Source: Cyclobacteriaceae bacterium
Lineage (GTDB): Bacteria > Bacteroidota > Bacteroidia > Cytophagales > Cyclobacteriaceae
Length of the DNA: 64,000 nucleotides
Direction: 5' to 3'
Assembly: GCA_020832305.1 (NCBI GenBank)
Contig: JAFIEV010000046.1
Location: 124,001-188,000, forward strand
Part shown: positions 35,797 to 44,800 of the stretch, one piece after another
Position numbering within the stretch: position 1 is the stretch's first letter
How the letters are laid out: each line of letters starts with the position of its first letter
Position numbers and translations under genes: made by a program
Notes under the pieces: generated by a model
What the model saw: the letters and a program-made list of their open reading frames with translations, nothing else
Told to the model about the DNA's origin: nothing
The model's database searches: none

Positions 35797-36579
35797 GTGG
35801 TCAGACCTAAAAAGTATCTGGGACAACACTTTCTGAAGGATGAAAATATTGCTTCTGCAATTGCATCATCGCTAACCTTTCACAAGGCATACAGGCATTT
35901 ACTGGAAATAGGTCCGGGCACCGGTGTACTCACCCGGCATTTGGTAAACATTCCGCTTGATAAATTGTATCTTATTGAAGTAGACGATGAATCGGTTCGT
36001 TATTTACAGCAAAAATTGAAAGATCCTCAGGTAGAATTACATTCCGGGGATTTTTTAAAACTGGGAGCTCTTTTCTTTACAAATCTTCCTTTAGGAATAA
36101 TCGGCAACTTTCCCTACAATATTTCAAGCCAGATTTTTTTCAAAATCCTGGAAAATTACCAGCAAATACCCGAAATCGTTTGTATGGTACAAAAAGAGGT
36201 AGGCCAAAGACTATGTGCCGATGAAGGTTCAAAAGTTTATGGCATATTAAGTGTTTTACTTGGCGCACATTACGAAAGAGAATATTTGTTTACGGTACCA
36301 CCTGAAGTCTTTTATCCACCTCCAAAGGTTGAATCTTCAGTAATAAGGTTCCGGCTTAAAGAAAATCACTCACTGCCATGCGATAAAAAGCTTTTTGCCA
36401 AAATTGTAAAACAAAGTTTTCAAAACCGGCGCAAAACATTGCGCAACGCCTTGAAACAGCTTAATTTGCCGCCGGGTATGGTAAGCGAAACCATCTTTGA
36501 CTTGAGGGCAGAACAAATCTCAATTGCAGGGTTTATCGAATTGGTGACAAAAATCGAAAAACAGTGGAAAATACAATAG
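35797..36579 (+). CDS. rsmA: 16S rRNA dimethyladenosine transferase (KsgA)
   Basis: This methyltransferase dimethylates two adjacent adenosines of helix 45 in 16S rRNA. The 260-residue protein opens with RPKKYLGQHFLKDENIA, the family N-terminus, then the SAM-binding LEIGPGTGVLT, the NFPYNIS catalytic motif, and the C-terminal FQNRRKTLRNALK. The conserved start falls at a GTG at 35797; a Met at 35749 would add 16 unrelated hydrophobic residues. The stop codon lies within the mgtE gene, overlapping it by 16 bases. Confidence 0.94.
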   Translation: MVRPKKYLGQHFLKDENIASAIASSLTFHKAYRHLLEIGPGTGVLTRHLVNIPLDKLYLIEVDDESVRYLQQKLKDPQVELHSGDFLKLGALFFTNLPLGIIGNFPYNISSQIFFKILENYQQIPEIVCMVQKEVGQRLCADEGSKVYGILSVLLGAHYEREYLFTVPPEVFYPPPKVESSVIRFRLKENHSLPCDKKLFAKIVKQSFQNRRKTLRNALKQLNLPPGMVSETIFDLRAEQISIAGFIELVTKIEKQWKIQ

Positions 36580-37928
36580 TCCCGTTTGAGCTAAGTAAAG
36601 AATATTTTGACCGCTTTAGTGAAGCAGTTGAGTTGCGTGATGATATTTTTATCAAAGAGAGTCTCGATGGTATAAAATATGAAGATATTACCACCTTACT
36701 TGAAGAATTTAATGCTGAGGAATCGGGGTATGTACTCAGTCTGTTATCAAAGGAAATCGCTGCCGATGTAATGGTAGGTCTTGATGAGGAGGTAAGATTT
36801 TCCTTTATCAAATCTAAAGATCCGTCTGAGGTGGCAGAATATGTGGAATTTCTCGAAACAGATGATGCTGCTGATATATTAAACGAGATGCCGGTAAAGT
36901 TCAGGGAAGAGGTACTGGCCAATATAAAAAGTAAAGAAAAAAGCAGGCATTTGCTCGAGCTGCTCCGCTATGAAGAAGACTGTGCCGGTGGGCTCATGGC
37001 CAAGGAAATCATTAAGACAAACCTCAACTGGAATGTTGTTCAAACGATTGAAGAAATAAGAAGGCAAGCCGAAAAAGTTGAAAAAATATATTCAGTATAT
37101 GTTGTAGATGATGATAATGTATTGCTGGGTAGGGTTGCCTTGAAAAAAATTATACTCTCCAATGACCATACCCTTATCAAGGATATTTACGAATCGGATC
37201 ATTTGCATGTATATACCTATCAGCATGAAGAAGAAGTTGCTGATTTGATGCGAAAATACGACCTGGAAGCTGTGCCTGTAGTAAATGTGAGCGATCAGTT
37301 GGTTGGGAGAATAACCATTGATGATATTGTAGATGTGATCACCGAGCAGGCAGAGCAGGAAAGACAATTGATGGCGGGTATCAGCGAAGATGTTGAAGAA
37401 GATGACAGTGTTTGGCTACTTACACGGGCGCGTCTTCCGTGGCTGGTCATTGGTTTGTTTGGGGGGCTTGTCGGCGCCAGGTTTATCAGTATATTTGAAG
37501 CCGATCTGTCGGCTGTTACAGCCCTGGCCTTTTTTATTCCACTGGTTACAGCTACCGGAGGCAATGTTGGCATTCAATCGTCAGCGCTCGTAGTACAAAG
37601 CCTTGTAAATCCCTCGGCCTTCAGTTCGGGACTCAAATCTAAATTACTTAAAGTCTTACTTGTTGCCATTGTTAATGGTCTTTTTTTGGCTGGAATAGTA
37701 TTTGGTCTGGTCTTCTTAACCAATAGCCTCAAACTTGCTTCCGTAGTATCCATTGCTCTTTTTAACGTGGTTTTGCTTGCCTCATTAATGGGTACACTTG
37801 TGCCACTGGCTCTCGATAAACTTGGCTTTAACCCTGCCCTGGCTTCAGGCCCATTTATTACCACGGCCAATGATCTGATAGGTCTGGCTGTTTACTTTGT
37901 CGTAGCTCATACTTTGTATAACATATAA
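36564..37928 (+). CDS. mgtE: Magnesium transporter MgtE
   Basis: The 454-residue protein has the MgtE plan: a helical N domain (about 20-130, rich in acidic residues), two CBS domains (about 130-255, with YVVDDDNVLLGRVAL and LVGRITIDDIVDVI), a plug helix and five membrane segments (from about 285), including TATGGNVGIQSSALVVQSL, the pore segment. It should be a Mg2+ channel gated by cytoplasmic Mg2+. The start is a GTG at 36564 inside the rsmA gene, so translation is likely coupled. No Mg-sensing riboswitch is seen because there is no leader. The next gene (2-hydroxyacid dehydrogenase) follows after five bases. Confidence 0.94.
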   Translation: MENTIVPFELSKEYFDRFSEAVELRDDIFIKESLDGIKYEDITTLLEEFNAEESGYVLSLLSKEIAADVMVGLDEEVRFSFIKSKDPSEVAEYVEFLETDDAADILNEMPVKFREEVLANIKSKEKSRHLLELLRYEEDCAGGLMAKEIIKTNLNWNVVQTIEEIRRQAEKVEKIYSVYVVDDDNVLLGRVALKKIILSNDHTLIKDIYESDHLHVYTYQHEEEVADLMRKYDLEAVPVVNVSDQLVGRITIDDIVDVITEQAEQERQLMAGISEDVEEDDSVWLLTRARLPWLVIGLFGGLVGARFISIFEADLSAVTALAFFIPLVTATGGNVGIQSSALVVQSLVNPSAFSSGLKSKLLKVLLVAIVNGLFLAGIVFGLVFLTNSLKLASVVSIALFNVVLLASLMGTLVPLALDKLGFNPALASGPFITTANDLIGLAVYFVVAHTLYNI

Positions 37929-37933
37929 AAATA

Positions 37934-38872
37934 ATGATTAAAAAAGTACTCATTTCTGATGTCGTTCATGAAAGCCTCATGCCTATGCTCAACGAAACAG
38001 GCTATCTGGCAGATTACCGGCCCGATATCAAACGCGATGAAATTCTTCAGGTATTACCTGAATATAAAGGTATTGTGGTGCGTAGCAAAACACCCATAGA
38101 CCGCGAATTGCTTGATGCCGGCACTCAATTGCTTTTTGTGGCAAGATCCGGCGCCGGACTGGATCAAATAGACATGGAGCATGCCAGAAAGCGGGGCATC
38201 AGTATAATAAATGCACCGGAAGGAAACCGCGATGCCGTAGCAGAACATGCGGTAGGAATGATTCTGGCATTACTCAATAAGCTGCATACCGCAGATCAGG
38301 AGGTAAGAAGTGGCATATGGGATCGCGAAGGGAACCGGGGTTATGAACTGGGAAATATGTGTGTAGGCATAATAGGTTGTGGTTTTATGGGCCAGGCTTT
38401 TGCCCAAAGGCTGCCTTCCTTTGGGTGCAGGGTTTTAGGTTATGATAAGTATAAAACAGGATTTGGCAATGCCAACCTGTTGGAGTGTAACCTTGAACAG
38501 ATTTTTGAAGAGGCTGATCTGGTTAGTTTCCACATACCACTCACCGAAGAAACCAGATTTTACATAAATGAAGATTTTATCGGCCGGTTTAAAAAGAATT
38601 TTTTCTTTGTGAATACCGCCAGGGGAGAAATCGTAAAATTTGAAACGTTGTTGAAATTTTTGAATAGTGGAAAAATAAGAGGCGCTGCGTTGGACGTATT
38701 GGAAAATGAAAAATTCTCTAAATATACAGATCCCCAAAAGGCAGCCTTTGAGGCCCTGAAACAATTGCCCAATGTGATTTTTAGTCCGCATGTTGCCGGA
38801 TGGACCCATGAATCATATGTAAAAATTAATCAAACAATGGTAAATAAAATTAAACTTATTAATTTGCCTTAG
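37934..38872 (+). CDS. D-isomer-specific 2-hydroxyacid dehydrogenase
   Basis: The 312-residue cytoplasmic enzyme has the split catalytic/NAD domains of the family. The dinucleotide loop is GIIGCGFMGQAFA, and the triad is given by NTARGEIV (Arg), LDVLENE (Glu) and FSPHVAGWTHES (His). The NAD discriminating residue (LGYDKYK) is an Asp, which suggests NADH use. Relatives include phosphoglycerate dehydrogenase and glyoxylate/hydroxypyruvate reductase. This short form has no ACT domain, so the serine-pathway role is possible but not proved. It is tightly coupled to mgtE (5-base gap), with no clear functional link. Confidence 0.9.
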   Translation: MIKKVLISDVVHESLMPMLNETGYLADYRPDIKRDEILQVLPEYKGIVVRSKTPIDRELLDAGTQLLFVARSGAGLDQIDMEHARKRGISIINAPEGNRDAVAEHAVGMILALLNKLHTADQEVRSGIWDREGNRGYELGNMCVGIIGCGFMGQAFAQRLPSFGCRVLGYDKYKTGFGNANLLECNLEQIFEEADLVSFHIPLTEETRFYINEDFIGRFKKNFFFVNTARGEIVKFETLLKFLNSGKIRGAALDVLENEKFSKYTDPQKAAFEALKQLPNVIFSPHVAGWTHESYVKINQTMVNKIKLINLP

Positions 38873-38987
38873 TCAAATCAACCCTTTGTATGTATTAAGA
38901 TATGATACTGAGATTGGGCCCAACTACCCTTCATTTGACTGAAGGCGGATTATAGAGTAAGCCTCAACTTTAAAATACTTCCATTTA

Positions 38988-39830
38988 ATGAAAGGAGCAG
39001 AAGGGCGTAAAAATTTTTTAAAAAAAATTTCTGAACTGGCAGAAGAACCTTTACTAACCTCAACCATTGTTTTGGTATTGGTGACTATAATCGTTCTTTC
39101 GGCAAGCTATCCTTACTATGTAAAAGATTTTGAAGATTTTCTGGGTCAAGTGCTTGCAGAGGCGCATGGCATGATTTTCGACATTTTGATTATTGGTATA
39201 CTATTGTACTGGCTCAACAAAACAGGTGAAAAAAGGCAACGTATCAGAATGTATAAAGATGAAATCGACGATTTCAGACTATGGGAATCAGACGAAGCCG
39301 CTTTTCGTACAGTAGGGAATATTAAAAGGCTAAACAGACATAAAATATATAATCTGAATCTGGTTAATTGTTATTTGTCTAAAACCAATTTAAATTATGT
39401 GAAACTGAAGGGAGCCAATTTAAACTATGCCAATGTATCAAACTCCAACCTTCTGGATGTCAACCTGGAGGAAGCCAGGCTGAATCAGACGCGTTTTGAA
39501 AACTGCAATATGAATCATGCCAGTTTTAAAGGCTCTTACGCCAATGGAGCCATTTTCAGGGATGCCTATCTCATTAAAACTGATTTTCAGCAGGCATTTT
39601 TAATTAAAGCAGATTTTACCAATGCATTCTTAATGGAAGCAGATCTTCGAAATGCATATCTGACCAATGCAGACTTTACCAATGTAAATTTATATAAAGC
39701 TGATCTAAGAGGTGCCAAAGGAATACAAATTGAACAGCTTTCAAAGGCAAAGACCCTTTACCTCGCCAAATTTGATGATGAATTGCAGGATTTGGTACGG
39801 GAAACGCTGCCCGATCTTGCAGGTGGTTGA
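38988..39830 (+). CDS. Membrane-anchored pentapeptide-repeat protein
   Basis: The 280-residue protein has two membrane segments (about 23-45, LTSTIVLVLVTIIVLSASY; and about 58-78, MIFDILIIGILLYWL). A basic helical stretch follows, and then a long block of A(D/N)LXX-type pentapeptide repeats (about 120-250: KGANLNYANVSNSNLLDVNL... ending ADLRGAKGI). The repeat forms a right-handed quadrilateral helix. Such proteins may be scaffolds or DNA mimics, but the N-terminal membrane part points to a membrane scaffold. It stands alone, 115 bases after the dehydrogenase gene and with no obvious terminator. Confidence 0.85.
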   Translation: MKGAEGRKNFLKKISELAEEPLLTSTIVLVLVTIIVLSASYPYYVKDFEDFLGQVLAEAHGMIFDILIIGILLYWLNKTGEKRQRIRMYKDEIDDFRLWESDEAAFRTVGNIKRLNRHKIYNLNLVNCYLSKTNLNYVKLKGANLNYANVSNSNLLDVNLEEARLNQTRFENCNMNHASFKGSYANGAIFRDAYLIKTDFQQAFLIKADFTNAFLMEADLRNAYLTNADFTNVNLYKADLRGAKGIQIEQLSKAKTLYLAKFDDELQDLVRETLPDLAGG

Positions 39831-39936
39831 TATTTTATTATTACTGGAGTAATTTTTATGTGCTATGATTGGCATTTGTACAATTAGGAAGCTGGTAAAT
39901 TGTAATCTCCTATATTTAATGTAAATTTTATCTAAT

Positions 39937-40875
39937 ATGGATTTATCCCTGGTTATTACCCTTTACAATGAAGAAGATAATATTGAACCTCTCATTAACC
40001 GTATAAACAATGCTTTGCAGGGGATTGATTATGAGGTAATTATGGTCGATGACGGATCAAAAGATACAACCGTAGATAAAGTACATAAATTTGCAGGTGA
40101 GCGGATAAAACTTATTCGTTTGCTCAATAATTACGGTCAAACAGCTGCAATGTCTGCAGGTATTGAACATGCACAAGGAGAAGTGATCGCTTTAATGGAT
40201 GGAGATTTGCAAAATGATCCGGAAGACATACCAGATATGTTGCGTTTTATGGCATCAGAAGGTTGGGATGTCGTAGCAGGCCGCAGGAAAAACAGACAAG
40301 ATGGATTTGTGTTGAGAAAGCTTCCGAGCAAAATTGCCAACAAAATCATCCGATGGCTCACCGGGGTTATGGTTCTTGATTATGGTTGTTCATTAAAGCT
40401 CATAAAGTCTGATGTAGCCAAAAATCTTGGCTTGTACGGCGAGCTTCACAGATTTATTCCCGTACTGGCTCATTTGCAGGGAGCGAGAATTACCAACAAG
40501 GATGTGAGACATCACCCCCGTATTCACGGTCAATCAAAATATGGCATAGGACGTACATCCCGTGTGGTGAGTGACCTGCTCCTAATGGTTTTTTTTCAGA
40601 AATACTTCAAAAGACCAATGCATTTGTTTGGCAGTACAGGCTTTGCGCTATTTGCAGTGGGCTTAATGGTTAATTTGTATCTTTTGGTACTAAAAATATT
40701 AGGAGAAGAAATTTGGGGTCGTCCCTTATTGATTTTTGGTATCACCATGTTTCTGGCAGGCATTCAACTCATATCACTTGGTTTTTTGGCGGAAATACTC
40801 ATGCGTACATATTTCGAATCCCAGGGCAAAAGAATTTTCAGAATAAAGTCTATTGAGACATTTCCCGCACACTAA
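39937..40875 (+). CDS. Family 2 glycosyltransferase (polyprenyl-phosphate type)
   Basis: The 312-residue protein has the GT-A signature (LSLVITLYNEEDNIEPLINR, EVIMVDDGSKDTT and the metal-binding GDLQNDPEDI), followed by two or three C-terminal membrane helices (about 225-300). This matches the GtrB/ArnC/DPM1-like branch, which transfers a sugar from a nucleotide donor to a polyprenyl phosphate. The donor sugar is unknown. It stands alone and converges with tsaD (3 bases between stops). Confidence 0.9.
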   Translation: MDLSLVITLYNEEDNIEPLINRINNALQGIDYEVIMVDDGSKDTTVDKVHKFAGERIKLIRLLNNYGQTAAMSAGIEHAQGEVIALMDGDLQNDPEDIPDMLRFMASEGWDVVAGRRKNRQDGFVLRKLPSKIANKIIRWLTGVMVLDYGCSLKLIKSDVAKNLGLYGELHRFIPVLAHLQGARITNKDVRHHPRIHGQSKYGIGRTSRVVSDLLLMVFFQKYFKRPMHLFGSTGFALFAVGLMVNLYLLVLKILGEEIWGRPLLIFGITMFLAGIQLISLGFLAEILMRTYFESQGKRIFRIKSIETFPAH

Positions 40876-40878
40876 AAA

Positions 40879-41877
40879 TTAAAAATGCATTCTTGGTAAC
40901 GGCACTTTATCCTGTGACAAAAAATCTTTATTGAGGTATTTATAGTGTGCGGCCATGGCAATCATGGCCGCATTGTCTGTACAGTATTCAAAAGCAGGAA
41001 TAAAAAGCTGCCACTTTCTTTTTTTGCTCTCAGTCTCCAGAACATTTCGCAGGCCTGAATTGGCAGATACTCCTCCTGCAATGGCTATTCTGTTGATACC
41101 GGTTTCACATGAGGCCTTTATCAGCTTTTTTAGAAGCATTTCAATAAGGCTGCGTTGAATACCTGCCGAAAGGTCATTCAGATTTTTTGCGATAAAATCA
41201 GGATCTTTGGCTACTTCATCCCTTAAAAAATACAAAATAGCAGTTTTAATACCACTAAAGGAATAATCTAAGCCAGGTATCTGACTATGCGGAAAACTAA
41301 AGCGCATAGGATCACCAGCGCTTGCATATTTATCAATTAAAGGGCCTCCAGGATAGGGAAGGCCCATAATTTTTGCAGCTTTGTCAAAAGCTTCCCCAAC
41401 AGCATCATCAAGGGTTTGTCCTATTATCTGCATGTCCAGGTAGTCATTTACTTTTACGATTTGTGTATGTCCGCCACTTACTGTGAGGCATAAAAACGGA
41501 AAGGATGGCCTGGGTTCATCTATAAAATGAGCAAGAATATGTGCCTGCATGTGATTTACACCAATAAGTGGAATATCCAATGCAAGGGCAAGGGCTTTGG
41601 CGAAAGAAGCGCCTACCAGCAAGGCTCCAAGTAAACCTGGTCCCTGGGTAAAGGCTATCGCGCTTAAATCCTTTTTATGTATATTTGCCAGGGCTTTATC
41701 GACTACATAAACAATATTTTGCTGATGGGCCCTCGAGGCAAGTTCAGGAACAACACCTCCATATTGTTCATGAATGATCTGTGATGCTATGATATTATTG
41801 AGTATTTTTCCGTTATGTACTACAGATGCAGATGTTTCATCGCATGAAGATTCGATTGCAAGTATAATTAGCTCCAT
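40879..41877 (-). CDS. tsaD: tRNA threonylcarbamoyladenosine transferase TsaD
   Basis: This enzyme transfers threonylcarbamoyl to A37 of ANN-decoding tRNAs, working with TsaB and TsaE. The 332-residue protein has the start LAIESSCDETSASVV, the metal-binding GVNHMQAHILAHF (His-x3-His), the SGGHTQIV ATP block, and the C-terminal GGVSANSGLR and CTDNAAMIAMAA. tsaB is not in the window. Its start codon is only six bases from that of tamB on the opposite strand, so each promoter must lie inside the other gene. Confidence 0.96.
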   Translation of the reverse strand: MELIILAIESSCDETSASVVHNGKILNNIIASQIIHEQYGGVVPELASRAHQQNIVYVVDKALANIHKKDLSAIAFTQGPGLLGALLVGASFAKALALALDIPLIGVNHMQAHILAHFIDEPRPSFPFLCLTVSGGHTQIVKVNDYLDMQIIGQTLDDAVGEAFDKAAKIMGLPYPGGPLIDKYASAGDPMRFSFPHSQIPGLDYSFSGIKTAILYFLRDEVAKDPDFIAKNLNDLSAGIQRSLIEMLLKKLIKASCETGINRIAIAGGVSANSGLRNVLETESKKRKWQLFIPAFEYCTDNAAMIAMAAHYKYLNKDFLSQDKVPLPRMHF

Positions 41878-41883
41878 TGAAAA

Positions 41884-44800
41884 TTGGACAATTTAGAAAA
41901 AACACCGCAAGATATTAAAAAATATATAGCTGTTCTGATCTTAAGAACACTCATAGGTTTCTTGTTGTCTTTCTTTTTAATTACGAGCATCATTAGCCTG
42001 CCTTTTGTTCAAACGGCAATAGTGAACCGTCTGGCTGCATGGGTATCTGAGAAAATTGATCATCAAACAGAAATTGGTTATGCCAATATTCGTTGGTTTG
42101 ATGTTGTGGTTCTCAAGGATATTAGAATCTCCGATACCCAAAGTGAGGAAATGATATTGGTTGATCACCTGGTACTTGATTTTAAACTTAAGGAGCTACT
42201 TTACAGCAGTAACGTTAATTTTGACCGTGCTGAACTCAATGGAGCACAGGTGAGTATGCGCCGAAACTCCCCTGACGATGATTTTAATATTAATTACTTC
42301 ATAAGCCGCATTCAAATGTTGCTGCCACCACGGCGCAGTGACGCAAAGGGTCCAAAGCCGTTTGTTGTGGATGCTGTTTATCTCAAAAATTCTGTATTTG
42401 TACTTGATAATTCAGGCAGAGATAGCCTGAAAGGCCAATTCGATTATAACCACTTTGAGCTGGAAGAGATTAAGGGTACAGTAAAGACTCTCAATCTGAG
42501 TGCAGGAGATTTGGAGCTCAAAGCTGTAAACCTTCAATTCCGCGATAGAGCGACAAAGCTGGAAGTTAAAAATTTAAATACTTTTTACAGTTTTACCAAA
42601 AAAGAAATGCGCTTTGAAGATTTTAACATCGCCATTGGTAATTCGGTAATTAAAAACGACATGGTTTTTTTATACGATTCTGTGCAAAATTTATCCTATT
42701 TTGTCGATGAAGTAGATATTGAAGCAGATTTTAAACCCTCAATCATACAATTGCAGGATTTAGCGATTTTTGCGCCTCAGCTCCGGGAATACAGTCAAAG
42801 AATTCAAATGAGTGGAGAATTCAGAGGCAGAATAAATCGATTCGATACAAAAAATCTTAAACTGGACTTCGGAAGCAGAAGTACAATAGAAGGAAATCTT
42901 TCAATGATGGGACTTCCGCTAGTAAAAGAGACCTTTGTTAATGCGCAGTTAAATAAAGCGAACATCCATATTCAGGACCTGAAGCCCTACCTTAATGATG
43001 AAGCGCTTCAAAGTGTTTCAACCTTTGGCAACACCCAAATCAACGGGAGGTTTACAGGCTTTTTCAGCGATTTTGTGTGTAATGCCGGGTTTGTAACTGA
43101 AGTTGGGAATTTTACCACTGATATTAACTTAAAAATCAATGAACTCTATCAGGAACAATCTACCTACACTGGCCGCCTGGTGACCAAAAACCTCAACCTG
43201 GGGGCCATTATTGGTGACAAGGAATTTCTGCAACTTTTAGATTTTGAAGGGAAAGTAAGTGGAAAAGGCTTTAGCATTGATAAGGCAGTTGTGGATATGG
43301 ATGCTTCCATAAAGAGAATTGGGATTAAAGGGTATAACTATAGCAATGTATACACCGATGCCCGGTTGGCTTTTGAACAATTCGAAGGAAGGTTGGTCAT
43401 TGAAGATCCAAACCTCTTTTTTAATGGAAAACTCAACCTTGACCTGCGTGACGGATTTGAAAAATTCATGGTAAATGCACAACTTGATTCTGCCCGTCTT
43501 CAGAATCTCGGGTTTACCAGTAACCATACTTTTGTCAGTGCGCGATTAGATGTAGATATTACCGGGCTTCAATTAGATGAAATGCTGGGAACTGCCCTGG
43601 TTTCCGACTTGTATATCGAATATAAAGACCGGTCACTGGAGATGGATATAATGAATTTCAGTTCTTTTTATGATACACTTGGTCGTTCGGTAGAGCTGCA
43701 AAGCGAATTAATTGATGGGCGTATTTTCGGGGATTTTAAATTTGCCGCTTTTTTCAAGGATATTTCAGAAATGTTTGAAGAATATAAGCTGGCCATCGAA
43801 AATGATGAAAAAAAACTTGAGACTTATTATGCCAAAAGCAAAACTACAAATAATACATTTTTCTATCTTGATATTAGCGCCCATCTCAAAAATGCCAATC
43901 CGATTATCAACCTGTTTGTGCCAGATCTTAAAATAACAGAAAATACATTTGTCACAGGCTCTTATATCGGCGGCCCCACCACATTTCTAAACCTGAATAC
44001 GCAAATCAGACAATTTTCTCTCAAAGATTATGTTTTCAGGAGAAATGAATTCAGCATTCAAACCAACAAATCCAACGCATCAAGACAGATCTATGGCCAA
44101 TTACATTTTCATTCAGACAGGCAGGGCTATATAAATCAGCAAAAAAGCCAGGATCTTATCCTTGATCTCGACTGGTACGGAAATCAAATAAACTTTTATA
44201 CCAGAATTGATGAATTTAACGGTGATAGCTATCTCAAAATTACTGGTAAACTCGATTTGCTGCCTGATGAACTGGTTATGAAGTTTAATCCTTCGGAAAT
44301 GGGTATCATTGGTAAAATATGGCATTTCAATGAAGATAATTATATAAGCTTCAAAAAGAGAAACATAGATGTGTATAGACTGGAGCTTAGTAATCAGGAG
44401 CAACGTATATTACTTGACGGCTCAGTTTCAGAAGACCCCGATGATGTACTCTTTCTGTCTATCATGCGGTTTAAAATGGAAAATATAAATCCTTTACTTG
44501 ATAAATCTCTTCTGGGCATGGCCAATGGTTTTGTTGAATTAAAAAATTATTATGCCAAAAGGGAAATCAATAGCAACCTTTCCATAGAAGATTTGTATAT
44601 AAGTGACTTTTTAATCGGCGATGTTACCAGCAGCAGTATTTACGAGCAAGAAGAAAACCGTTTCAGGGTAAACCTCAATACAGTGCGAAATGGTTTACAA
44701 ACTATTGAACTTAGCGGTTATCTCGATCCTGATGAGGTAACAGATCAATTTCAATTAAATGCCAAACTTGTAAAAACCAATCTCAATATTATAGAACCTT

